A stretch of DNA of 64,000 bases, taken from assembly GCA_937902315.1 (NCBI GenBank), contig CALGUG010000033.1, forward strand, positions 62,001 through 126,000. The letters are read 5' to 3'. This DNA comes from an uncultured Chloroflexales bacterium (GTDB taxonomy: Bacteria; Chloroflexota; Chloroflexia; Chloroflexales; Chloroflexaceae). Position 1 is the first letter of the stretch. Each line of letters starts with the position of its first letter. Under the pieces are notes generated by a model, which did no database searches, had not been told where the DNA came from, and saw only the letters and a program-made list of their open reading frames with translations. Both the position numbers and the translations under genes were made by a program. Shown here one piece after another: positions 8,555 to 17,227 of the stretch.

Positions 8555-9973
8555 CTAGTGGGGATAGGCCTCGGGAGGCAGCGGCGAAACGTAGGGCTTG
8601 CCTTTGGTTTCGCGCTGGAACTCATCTTTGGCCGCCTGCAACAGATCGGGGTTGGTGAAGAGATCGAGTGCGGTCAGCGCCAAGGTCTTGGCAGCAAACA
8701 GCATACCCTTCATACCGATGCTCGAACCCGAAGAGGCCACGACCTGCCAGCTGTGGCCCGGGGTCGCGAAGGGCCAGCAGACGGTCGACATCTGGGCGGT
8801 CGGCGTGATGTGGCTGACATCGGCGACCTCGGTCGAACCGGGCATGCTCTCGCCAGTCACCTTGTGGGGCAGCACATCGGTCCAGAGCGGATCGTTGATC
8901 TTGCTATCGTCCAGCTCGATCGTGGTCTGCTTCTTCACATTCTCGAAGGTATGCTCTAGAGCGCCTTCGGTGAAGGTAGCCTGCAGCTTCTTAGCGAAGG
9001 CCTTCTCTTCCTCGGTGTACTCGATCGGGTCGAGCTTCTTCATATTTTCGTACAGCCGAGTCGAAAGCACCTGGTTGGGAAGCATGTGGTAGCAGCCGGT
9101 CAGGAAGTCGATGTCGTACGTGGTGTCGGTCATCAGAGCGGCACCCTTGGCGATGTTGAGCACGCGCTGATAGATCGGATCGACCTGCTCGCGGCGCGGT
9201 GTGCGCACAAAGTACCAGATCTGAGCATGGTTGGGCACAACGTTGGGGGCTAGACCACCGTTGGTAATCACGCTGTGAATACGAGCTTCCTGAATGATGT
9301 GTTCGCGCAGGTAGTTGACGCCAACATCCATCAGCAGTGCGGCATCGAGTGCGCTGCGGCCGTTATGGGGGTCGGCAGCAGCGTGCGAGCTAACGCCATA
9401 GAAGTTGACTTTGAACGAGTTCATAGCTTGGGACGAGTTGGCCCAAACTTGGTTGACATCGCCCGGGTGCCAAGCCAAGGCAGCGTCGAGATCGTTGAAT
9501 ACTCCATCGCGCGCCATAAAGGTCTTGCCGACGATCGTCTCTTCGGCGGGACAGCCGTAGAAGCGGATCGTACCGGGAATGTTGTTCTCTTCCATCAGCT
9601 TCTTGAGTGCGATAGCAGCCGCGAAGCTGGCAACACCGAACAGGTTGTGACCACAGCCATGGCCGGGGCCACCGCTTACAATTGGGTCGTGCTCGGTCGA
9701 AAGCTTCTGCGAGAGGCTCGGCAGAGCATCGTATTCACCCAGAATACCGATAATCGGAGCACCGCTGCCCCATGACGCAACAAAAGCGGTCGGCATTTGA
9801 CCGATATTTCGCTCAACCGAAAAACCGGCGGCTTCTAGCTCGGTAGCGAGTAGATTACAGGCGAAGGTCTCTTGAAGGGCGATCTCGGGGTGATCCCAGA
9901 TTTCGCGAGCGAGATAGGTAAGATGCTCGTCCTGGTCGTCCAGAAAAGCGATAACGCTCTGCTCCAAACTCAT
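8555..9973 (-). CDS. M20-family amidohydrolase, AbgB-like
   Basis: A 472-residue metallo-amidohydrolase of the M20D group, most like AbgB, the aminobenzoyl-glutamate hydrolase subunit. It hydrolyses N-acyl amino acids or related amides. Visible motifs are GILGEYDALP (about 77-86), GGPGHGCGHNLFG (about 101-113), CPAEETIVGK with the catalytic glutamate pair, and HPGDVN. The dimerisation domain follows, starting at about FKVNFYGVSSHAAADPHNGRSALDA. The start chosen is the ATG at 9973, preceded by AGAGGA. An upstream in-frame extension of 16 codons exists but lacks a ribosome-binding site. No AbgA-like partner is adjacent, so the substrate is uncertain. Confidence 0.88.
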   Translation of the reverse strand: MSLEQSVIAFLDDQDEHLTYLAREIWDHPEIALQETFACNLLATELEAAGFSVERNIGQMPTAFVASWGSGAPIIGILGEYDALPSLSQKLSTEHDPIVSGGPGHGCGHNLFGVASFAAAIALKKLMEENNIPGTIRFYGCPAEETIVGKTFMARDGVFNDLDAALAWHPGDVNQVWANSSQAMNSFKVNFYGVSSHAAADPHNGRSALDAALLMDVGVNYLREHIIQEARIHSVITNGGLAPNVVPNHAQIWYFVRTPRREQVDPIYQRVLNIAKGAALMTDTTYDIDFLTGCYHMLPNQVLSTRLYENMKKLDPIEYTEEEKAFAKKLQATFTEGALEHTFENVKKQTTIELDDSKINDPLWTDVLPHKVTGESMPGSTEVADVSHITPTAQMSTVCWPFATPGHSWQVVASSGSSIGMKGMLFAAKTLALTALDLFTNPDLLQAAKDEFQRETKGKPYVSPLPPEAYPH

Positions 9974-10223
9974 GTGTCTGTCCTCTGAATTGTGTAAATA
10001 AGCTTGCGAGGAAGATGCCAATCACCTTGTGCTAGTTGGGCACACTGCGATATACACTGCTTCTCTTTGCTTTTCGATGTTGCAGGGGCACTTGAGATTA
10101 TACCGCAGACTGACAATTTTACTGCGGCCTACAATCCAGCACATAGCTAGCGCTTGTGAAGGAGAAGGAAAATCCGTCCCCTTCTCTTGCTCTGGAACTT
10201 TTTAAATAACATTATTTTGATGA

Positions 10224-10229
10224 TATAAT
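10224..10229 (+). promoter_or_regulatory. Extended -10 promoter of the membrane glycosyltransferase-like gene
   Basis: TGATATAAT, an extended -10 element, lies 67 bp before the start at 10296. The rest of 9974-10295 holds a weak hairpin (GAGAAGG/CCTTCTC near 10161-10187) and no gene. Confidence 0.5.
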
Positions 10230-10295
10230 CGTTACCCCATTCCAGCTCAACAATCCTGATTCAATTCTGCTTTGTTGTCACAAGGTTCGCTTGAT

Positions 10296-12137
10296 ATGGA
10301 CCATTTGCTGACTGGGCGCGCGCTAAGCAAACCAAGTTTCTGGCGGGTCTATCGCTGGCAACTTGGGATGATTGCATTGATCGGGATTTTCTACAGTTTG
10401 CTCTTGACTCGCACGCTTGGCCCGTTGAATGCCTTTTGGTCAACCGATCAAGGTACAAAACTGCTTCAAGTTCAAAGCCTCTTGCTCAATAAATTCCAGA
10501 GTCAAGCCCTCATCTATCCGGGCGAATACCTCGACCCTGAAGCTCAGGTTAGCCCACTGCGTGGTGCCTATGTGCACATTGATGGCTATGCCTATTCACA
10601 ATGGCCACCACTCTTTGCGTTCCTAAGCAGCATTCCTTTTTTTCTCTTCGGCTACCTCGGCCTCTATCTCATTCCGATCAGCGCCACCTTGGGCAGCTTA
10701 GTCATAGTGATGCTTTTGAGCCAACGCTTGCTCGAAGCGTTTTGGGGCTACGCAGCTCTATTCGTGTGCGCTTTAGCTTCGCCGCTGTTGTTCTATAGCA
10801 TGATCTTTTGGGAACATACGACTGCTGTGTTTTTGGTCATGTTGGCGCTTTGGCTGCTTTTGCGCGGCTACGAAACGAATAACTTCAGATTTGCGCTGCT
10901 GGCTGGCCTAGTGGCTGGCTTGACGGTCTGGGTTCGTAACGAAGCGATCTTGTGCGCGGCGGGCTTAATGCTGGGCTTGCTGAGCGTTGTGGGCTGGCGC
11001 TCACTGCGCAGCTTGATCGGCTTCGGAATCGGTCTAACGATAGCTGTCGGCGGGCTGCTCGTCTTTAACTATCTCAGCTTTGGCCACATCCTTGGAGCGC
11101 ATGTTTTAGTGGCGAGCCAAGATATCTTCCAACAAGTTGAAGGATTAAAAGGGGCGCTGCTAGGGCGAATTCTTTGGTTTGAAGTCTTGCTTGTGCCGCT
11201 CCAGCCAGGCTGGTTTACTGCGCTATTCGCATTGTTTGCTGTTTCGGCATTGGGAGCACATATGCTGCCTAATGCTGAGTTGCGCCGCAAAGCGCATAGC
11301 TTGGGGCTGCTTCTGGTGATTCTGATCAGTGTAGGTTCATTGCAGATTCTTGCCAGCAATTACCTCAGCAACCCTTACCTTAACGGAGGCGAGCAGAGCG
11401 CGCTGGTGCTGATCGTACCGCTGGCGCTTTTTGCGCTGCTGCCTCTGCCAAAGCAAGAAAGCAGCGGCCAAGAGCCGCATCTCAGCCTCGATCAGCTCGC
11501 CAAATTGCTGCGCAACTTTGCCCTGATCTCGATTCTAGCGATGTGGATGTCTCATATCCCTTGGGGCGGCAGCCAGTGGGGGCCACGTATGTTATTGCCA
11601 CTGCTGCCTGCTTTGGTGCTCTGGGCATTTGTGCTGCTCTCACGCTGGTCGCAACAAGCAGAATCGCTACCTGCGGGGCGCTTGCACGTAACGAGCGTCG
11701 GGCGTGATGGACGCGCGGGCGCGAGCTTCTGGCTTGAACCGCTCACAAGTTTGGCGCTGCTTGCCGCGATCGTTGGCGGTCTCTATGCTCAAATCGATGG
11801 TCTGATCTTTCTCAAAGCGACCACTACCCGCAATTTCACAATGCTCAATGCCGCAGCCCAAAGTCAACAAGCGGTTATTATCTGCGATACTTGGTATACG
11901 CCGCCCTTGATCGCGCCGCTCTTCTACGATCAGCGCCTCGTCTTTATCGTCGATGATGTGGAGGGTTTCGACGGATTGCTCGAGCGCATGCAGGCCAATG
12001 GCATTCAGGGTTTCTATTACCTTGGCACACGCTACGAGCAAATCTATGACGAATCGCGCTACCGCGATCGACTACAGGCGGGCGATGCCCAGCGATTCGC
12101 TCACCAGCTACGTGGGCAAATCGTACAGCTTCGTTAA
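10296..12137 (+). CDS. Multi-pass membrane protein, glycosyltransferase-39-like
   Basis: A 613-residue integral membrane protein with about ten to twelve hydrophobic segments, for example MIALIGIFYSLLL, LIPISATLGSLVIVMLL, FIGFG-type segments and LLPLLPALVLWAF. The layout resembles GT-C fold membrane glycosyltransferases: an early TDQGTKLLQVQSL loop with an acidic residue after the first membrane segment, and a soluble C-terminal tail. Such enzymes transfer sugars from polyprenyl-phosphate donors to proteins or envelope polymers. No kinase or pathway genes are next to it. The ATG at 10296 is preferred because AAGG lies 10 bp before it; an in-frame TTG at 10272 is possible. The function is an inference from topology. 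Confidence 0.7.
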   Translation: MDHLLTGRALSKPSFWRVYRWQLGMIALIGIFYSLLLTRTLGPLNAFWSTDQGTKLLQVQSLLLNKFQSQALIYPGEYLDPEAQVSPLRGAYVHIDGYAYSQWPPLFAFLSSIPFFLFGYLGLYLIPISATLGSLVIVMLLSQRLLEAFWGYAALFVCALASPLLFYSMIFWEHTTAVFLVMLALWLLLRGYETNNFRFALLAGLVAGLTVWVRNEAILCAAGLMLGLLSVVGWRSLRSLIGFGIGLTIAVGGLLVFNYLSFGHILGAHVLVASQDIFQQVEGLKGALLGRILWFEVLLVPLQPGWFTALFALFAVSALGAHMLPNAELRRKAHSLGLLLVILISVGSLQILASNYLSNPYLNGGEQSALVLIVPLALFALLPLPKQESSGQEPHLSLDQLAKLLRNFALISILAMWMSHIPWGGSQWGPRMLLPLLPALVLWAFVLLSRWSQQAESLPAGRLHVTSVGRDGRAGASFWLEPLTSLALLAAIVGGLYAQIDGLIFLKATTTRNFTMLNAAAQSQQAVIICDTWYTPPLIAPLFYDQRLVFIVDDVEGFDGLLERMQANGIQGFYYLGTRYEQIYDESRYRDRLQAGDAQRFAHQLRGQIVQLR

Positions 12138-12155
12138 CAACACTATGATGGCGCT

Positions 12156-14213
12156 TTATTGAAGATCGGGAATCGTTACTCTTAGGGAATAACTCCCACT
12201 CGCTGGGTCGCTGTCATCACCAACAAGAACTGTATAGCTGCCATCCTTTGGAACGGTGTAGGGATCCATAGCGCCACAACCGAGACAGCTTAGCTCTACA
12301 AGGTTGTTATCAGCATCAAAGAGGCGAATATCGATTTGAGAAAGGCCAGCATCTACACCAAACGGCTCAACTCTAATGACTTGACCTTGGCTGGCGCTAA
12401 AGCGATAGAGCTGCAGTGCACCGGGCGCTTTGACTAAGCCTACATTGGGCGAAAGCTCGGGTCTGAGCTCGAAAGGAAGACTTAGCTCAAATTCTTCAAG
12501 CTCTGGAACACGATTAAGGCGCAAGCTATATTCACCCTGAGCGGGATCACGCTCGTTCCCAACAATCAGACGATAGCTACCGCCAGTTCGCAAAAGCTGA
12601 CGACCGATAGCGCCAACCCCACAGCCCAAACACGAACGAGCGATCTCGTTGTCTTGAGCATCGCGCAAGCTGAGTGTAATTTGCTGCATGCCCGGATCGT
12701 GGCCAAGGGCGCTTACAAAAACCATCTGATTGGCTTCGGCCTCGAAGCTGTAGATTTGTTTGGCTCCAGAGCCGCGAATACGCCCTGCATTGGGAATATC
12801 GCTCGTGCGGATATCATCCAATTGGCCTAGATCAAACACTTCCTCTGGCGGCACAAGGCTGACGCGTAACTCGTATGGGCCAAGAGCCGCATCGCCTTGG
12901 TGAAGCACCACTATCGTATAGATGCCCGCCTGCGGCAAGCTAGCTACTCCGGGCGGAATACAGGCGAAACATTCATCGAAGAGCAAGGTTTGATGCTCAT
13001 CGAGGATCTGAATGCGGTTGTATTCCATTTCCTCGGCATATTGCGTAGGCCAGATAAAAATCTGCTGTTTAGCTTGAAGCGCCAAGCGATGCTGAATACG
13101 AGCGGACTTCTGTTTTAATTCGCCCTTGAAATGGAGAGGATCTTCAAGCAGAAACTCAACAGGAGCGGGACTAGCTTGGGACGGTTGATCAGTAGCGATG
13201 GCACTGGTGAAGCTAGCCGCTACGTTCAAGCCACCTACGATCACTGCAACAATAATCAGTAGCAACAAAGCGAACAGCACGCCCATAGGTGCAAGCTGTT
13301 TGAGCTTAGTTGGTCGATAGTCTTGCGTCCTTTTGGGCGCTTCGGGCAAATTGGCAGCAGAGCTGAAACGAGATTGAGGAGCTTGGAGCGCGTTCTGAAA
13401 AGCTTGGCGAAAGGCCGAAATAGAATAAAAACGATCTTCGAGGCGAATGGCTAAGGCCTGCTTCAAGACTTCATCTAAAGCGCGCGGAAGCGTGGGCACA
13501 AGCTGGCTGGCCGGAGTGAGCGGATCAGGTTCGCCGCTGATCAGTGCAGAGGCGCGACTTAAAACATCTGCTGGAGCTTGGTTTGTGAGCAGATGATAGA
13601 TCGTCGCTCCCAAACTGTAGATATCGGCGCGTTGATCGGTGCCCGTACCGCGTACTTGTTCGAGCGAGGCGTATTGGGGTGTGTAGCCAAAAACGCTTGC
13701 AGCCTTTTTAGTGGTGTGAATGTTAAAAGCGGCGCTACCTTTGGCAAGGCCAAAATCAAGCAAAACAAGTTGGTCCTGCTGATTGGGCTTTATATTTTGC
13801 GGTTTAATATCACGATGAATAATCGGCGGTTGTTGGTGATGGAGGTATTCCAAAATAGCGCAGAGTTGATCGACCCAAACCGCCACTTGGTCTAAAGGAA
13901 AAGGTGATTGACACTCTTGGAGCAGACCAGCCAGATCAGGGCCGGGAATATATTCCATGACCAAAAATTGGCCTTGATCGTCGCTAAAATAGTCGATCAC
14001 GCGCGGCAAGCCTGCATGACGTAAACTCGCTAATAAGTGAGCTTCGTTCATAAAGGCTTTCGCCAATTCGGGCTGGTTTGTTGTGGCTTGTTTCAATGCA
14101 ACGCGAATATTGAGGCGTTGGTCATAAGCTTCGTAGACAGCGCCCATTCCACCTTGGCCAATCAAGCTGATGATGGTATAGCGAGCGTGAATAAGCGTAT
14201 TGGCTTCAAGCAT
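12156..14213 (-). CDS. Ser/Thr protein kinase with PPC-like ectodomain (copy 1)
   Basis: A membrane receptor-like kinase of about 685 residues. The cytoplasmic Hanks-type kinase domain (1-275) has the glycine loop GQGGMG (about 19-24), VALK with Lys41, HRDIKPQN with Asp135, and DFGLAKG with Asp153, so it should be active. A proline/charged linker leads to one membrane segment at about 311-335. The outer part has three beta-sandwich repeats of the PPC type, each with a Cys-x2-Cys pair (DECFACIPPG, ARSCLGCGVG, ELSCLGCGAM). It is paralogous throughout to the next kinase upstream. Its stop lies 18 bp from that of the convergent membrane gene. Confidence 0.92.
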   Translation of the reverse strand: MLEANTLIHARYTIISLIGQGGMGAVYEAYDQRLNIRVALKQATTNQPELAKAFMNEAHLLASLRHAGLPRVIDYFSDDQGQFLVMEYIPGPDLAGLLQECQSPFPLDQVAVWVDQLCAILEYLHHQQPPIIHRDIKPQNIKPNQQDQLVLLDFGLAKGSAAFNIHTTKKAASVFGYTPQYASLEQVRGTGTDQRADIYSLGATIYHLLTNQAPADVLSRASALISGEPDPLTPASQLVPTLPRALDEVLKQALAIRLEDRFYSISAFRQAFQNALQAPQSRFSSAANLPEAPKRTQDYRPTKLKQLAPMGVLFALLLLIIVAVIVGGLNVAASFTSAIATDQPSQASPAPVEFLLEDPLHFKGELKQKSARIQHRLALQAKQQIFIWPTQYAEEMEYNRIQILDEHQTLLFDECFACIPPGVASLPQAGIYTIVVLHQGDAALGPYELRVSLVPPEEVFDLGQLDDIRTSDIPNAGRIRGSGAKQIYSFEAEANQMVFVSALGHDPGMQQITLSLRDAQDNEIARSCLGCGVGAIGRQLLRTGGSYRLIVGNERDPAQGEYSLRLNRVPELEEFELSLPFELRPELSPNVGLVKAPGALQLYRFSASQGQVIRVEPFGVDAGLSQIDIRLFDADNNLVELSCLGCGAMDPYTVPKDGSYTVLVGDDSDPASGSYSLRVTIPDLQ

Positions 14214-14404
14214 ATAAGCTTAGATCCTTTTCAAAAGCCATAGCCCTAAGATTGAGAATGAAGTTATAAGGTTGATGTGTGCTTTGGATGATCAAGAGCG
14301 GACGATCTTTGCTTTATTGTAGCTTGCGTTTGCAAACCGATTGGTCGCCTTATATCTGTCGAAGTTGCAGGGTAGCCGCACCACAACTACACGCCCATTG
14401 TACG

Positions 14405-14500
14405 GGGCATACTGTTGGTAGCCGTAGGCGGACGCGCCAGAAGCCGACTTGGTGGTAAGGTCGTAGCCGCCGAAGGCTAAAAGCGAAAAATAACAGCAGC
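14405..14500 (-). repeat. Single fold-back module between the twin kinases
   Basis: The inverse core GTTGGTAGCCGTAGGCGGAC starts at 14414 and is followed by ACGCGCCAGAAGCC. No inverted partner is nearby. The 311 bp between the two kinase genes contain no other recognisable feature. Confidence 0.6.
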
Positions 14501-14524
14501 GCTTCAGCTACGTTCTGTAGAGTT

Positions 14525-16681
14525 TTAGGGTTCTAGCGCCTTCACCTCAAGGCTATAGCTGCCCCAAGCATAGGCGTGCGGATGGCCGACCTCGATGCGA
14601 TATTCTCCATCGCGAGTTAGCGTGATGGGCTGCCAATCGCCACAGTCGAAACAGGCTGCAGCCAAAACCTGATCGTAATTATCCATCAAACGAACTTCGA
14701 CCAAACTCAATGCCGGTTCTTGGGCTTTGGCAACAACATAGATCTGTTGGCCAGCCTTGGCCGAGAAGCGGTAGATCTGTTGCTCGCCCGGCAAGCGCAA
14801 CAAACCGCCCCCATCGCCCTGATGCGGCTCGATCTTGAACGGAAGCTCGAGGTCAAACTCTTGGGGCGGATCGACTCGATTGATGCGAATCACATAGGCG
14901 CCTGTGCCTGGCTCGCGCGAATCGCCCACCACTAGACGGTAGCTTCCACCTTGGCTAAGGGTCTGCAAGCCGATCGAGGCCTCGCCACAACCAAGACAGC
15001 TGTGGGCAAGATCGTAATTGTTGGGATCGAATAAACTGACATTGACCTGATTAAGGGAGGTATCGTTGCTCGGAAACGAGATAAAGACCTGTTCTTGCGG
15101 CTCGGCAGTGAATTCGTAGATCTGTTCGGCCCCTGGAACATGAATCAGACCTGCTCCTTCGACGATCTCAGTCGAGATATCTTCAAAATCGCGCAAGACA
15201 AACTCGTCGCTGGGCGGCACGAGGTTAAGCGCGATCTTATAGGCACCTAGGGCTTGGGCAGGATCGTGTTTGGCCACAATGCGATAGATACCAGCCTTGG
15301 GCAAAACAACGCGACCTAAGTTGCCACAACCGAAACAGCTCTCTTGCAGCCTTTGACCTTGTGCATCTAACAGATAGATGGTATGCGAGGCCATGTTGTT
15401 ACCAGCTTCGCGCAGCCAAGTAAAGGTGCGCTGATTGTCTTGCTTCACCTCAAATGCATAAACCTTCTCTTCTGCTTGGTGAGTGAACTGATCTTCGATC
15501 AACCAACTATCTTCTAGCACAAAAAGATCGCTCGGCATTTCGGCCTGATAGGTGGGCAGTGGCTGCGGGCTGGGGCTTTGGGGCGCGCGGCTTGGCTCGG
15601 GCGTAGAGGGCATCGGGGCGTCAACAATCGGGGCTTCCATAACCGGAATAGGCTCTCCATCGATTTCGCCAAACGAACCGGGCGCTAGACCGATCATTTG
15701 CATACCTACCACGCTAATACCAAGACAGAGCAACAGCGCCACTATGCCCGCTCCAGTTGCAATCCAGATCCAGTTGCGCTTTTTGTGAGGCTGGTCTTCA
15801 CGATAGCGTTCGCTGCGATCTTCTGGCCGAACAACGCTCGCTTGAGTTTTATTTCTGAGAGCGGCTAAGGCTGTGCGAAACTCTGCGGCCGATTGATAGC
15901 GGTCTTTTGGTGCGAGTGCAAGGCCTTTTTGCAAAATGGCTGCCAGCCGCAGTGAGGCCTGCGGTTGTAAACGATTGATAGGAATAAGCGGATCGGGTTT
16001 GCCTTGCGCGATCTCGGATGTACGTTGCAAGGTTGTTACGGGCGGCTGATTGGCGATCAGATGATAGAGCGTGGCCGCTAAACTGTAGAGATCTGTACGG
16101 GCATCGGTGCCGGTGCCGTTGATCTGCTCGATGGGAGCATACTGAGGAGTATAGCCATACAAACTGGCCTGCTGCTCGTTGAGCGCCGTCATTACAGCTT
16201 GATGACCTTTTGCTAGCCCAAAATCAAGCAATATCAGCTCGCCTCGTTCGGTCACTTTCATATTTTGTGGTTTGATATCGCGGTGAATGATCGCTGGCTG
16301 CTGATTGTGCAAATAATCGAGAATATCGAGCAGTTTATCGGCCCATTCCAAAACGGTATCGATCGGAAAAGCGTTCTGTCGCTGTTTGAGGATCATGCCG
16401 AGATCATCGCCCGCAATGTATTCCATCACAAGAAATTGACCTTCTTGGTCGATAAAGTGATCGATCACGCGCGGTAGGCCAGCATGACGTAAACTGGCCA
16501 ACAGGCTCGCTTCAGCTTCGAAGGCCGCACTCAAACGCTCGCCCTGCATGCTGGTCTGCTTGATGGCCACTTGGGTATGCAAGCGTTGATCTATGGCTTC
16601 GTAGACCGCACCCATTCCACCTTGAGCAATCAATCGAACGATCTTATAACGATCGTGTAAGATGCGATTGGCAGTTAACAT
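14525..16681 (-). CDS. Ser/Thr protein kinase with PPC-like ectodomain (copy 2)
   Basis: A 718-residue paralogue of the kinase at 12156-14213 with the same design. The kinase domain starts RYKIVRLIAQGGMGAVYEA, then has Lys41 in VAIKQ, HRDIKPQNMK and LLDFGLAKG. A basic linker precedes one membrane segment (WIWIATGAGIVALLLCLGIS), then comes a proline-rich stretch (PSTPEPSRAPQSPSPQPLP). Three PPC-like repeats follow, each with a Cys-x2-Cys pair (ESCFGCGNLG, HSCLGCGEAS, AACFDCGDWQ). The head-to-tail arrangement points to tandem duplication. The ligand is unknown; the ectodomain could sense redox state, metals or envelope polymers. Confidence 0.92.
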   Translation of the reverse strand: MLTANRILHDRYKIVRLIAQGGMGAVYEAIDQRLHTQVAIKQTSMQGERLSAAFEAEASLLASLRHAGLPRVIDHFIDQEGQFLVMEYIAGDDLGMILKQRQNAFPIDTVLEWADKLLDILDYLHNQQPAIIHRDIKPQNMKVTERGELILLDFGLAKGHQAVMTALNEQQASLYGYTPQYAPIEQINGTGTDARTDLYSLAATLYHLIANQPPVTTLQRTSEIAQGKPDPLIPINRLQPQASLRLAAILQKGLALAPKDRYQSAAEFRTALAALRNKTQASVVRPEDRSERYREDQPHKKRNWIWIATGAGIVALLLCLGISVVGMQMIGLAPGSFGEIDGEPIPVMEAPIVDAPMPSTPEPSRAPQSPSPQPLPTYQAEMPSDLFVLEDSWLIEDQFTHQAEEKVYAFEVKQDNQRTFTWLREAGNNMASHTIYLLDAQGQRLQESCFGCGNLGRVVLPKAGIYRIVAKHDPAQALGAYKIALNLVPPSDEFVLRDFEDISTEIVEGAGLIHVPGAEQIYEFTAEPQEQVFISFPSNDTSLNQVNVSLFDPNNYDLAHSCLGCGEASIGLQTLSQGGSYRLVVGDSREPGTGAYVIRINRVDPPQEFDLELPFKIEPHQGDGGGLLRLPGEQQIYRFSAKAGQQIYVVAKAQEPALSLVEVRLMDNYDQVLAAACFDCGDWQPITLTRDGEYRIEVGHPHAYAWGSYSLEVKALEP

Positions 16682-17048
16682 AGGTCGATCCTTTACAAAT
16701 AAAGCTAACTGAATAAATAAAATGCACTATCGAGTCTCTAATCTAGCGTATGTAGATTGAACGTTGAGTTGGAGGTAAATGGAGAAGGTTCTGAGTACAA
16801 GACGTGTGGCAAACTCTATTCTTGCCTTGTAGTAGGGCCAAAATTAGCGGAAAAGTTCTTGCTATAGTTAGAAGCACACCAGTTTTTTGGTGCTGGGTTT
16901 AGATGGTAAAAAACAAAAAAACAGCACAAGGGGGTGATTCATAAATACTAGTTATGAAGCTGATTAGTCAGAAACGATTGTGAAGCGACGGAATTACAAG
17001 AATCGCGCACAAAAACCCCGTCATTTTACAATCGACCACTCAAAGATA

Positions 17049-17057
17049 TGCTATAAT
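17049..17057 (+). promoter_or_regulatory. Extended -10 promoter of the BMP transporter operon
   Basis: TGCTATAAT (TG at 17049-17050, TATAAT at 17052-17057) is an ideal extended -10. The transcript would start near 17064 and carry a leader of about 165 nt. The rest of 16682-17048 holds nothing I can identify. Confidence 0.65.
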
Positions 17058-17073
17058 TCGACAATCCAGAACA

Positions 17074-17173
17074 TAACGTTGGTGTGTACACACACTGCCA
17101 TGGAGGCAGTACCACTAACTGTCACAAGGGAGTGTGTTTGCATACAGCATTGTAATCGGTGCCACTAACGTTA
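17074..17173 (+). promoter_or_regulatory. Structured 5' leader of the BMP transporter gene
   Basis: The leader closes on itself with an 11-bp stem: TAACGTTGGTG (17074-17084) pairs with CACTAACGTTA (17163-17173) with one G-U pair. Inside are the 12-bp palindrome GTGTGTACACAC (17082-17093), a perfect hairpin ACTGCC/GGCAGT (17094-17099 and 17105-17110), and CACACT (17091-17096) that could instead pair with AGTGTG (17131-17136). It sits between a strong promoter and the ribosome-binding site of a transporter gene, where riboswitches are common. It does not match the purine riboswitch consensus as I know it. A cis-regulatory RNA is an inference. Confidence 0.55.
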
Positions 17174-17227
17174 TACTACTGAACAGATTCTCCAGTGTAC
17201 CCGTATTGAATCAGGAGGAAGATTCTC

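Noticed and set aside
17074..17173. Leader read as a known purine riboswitch
   Set aside because: The conserved core and loop-loop kissing bases of the purine class are not visible, so no class was assigned.
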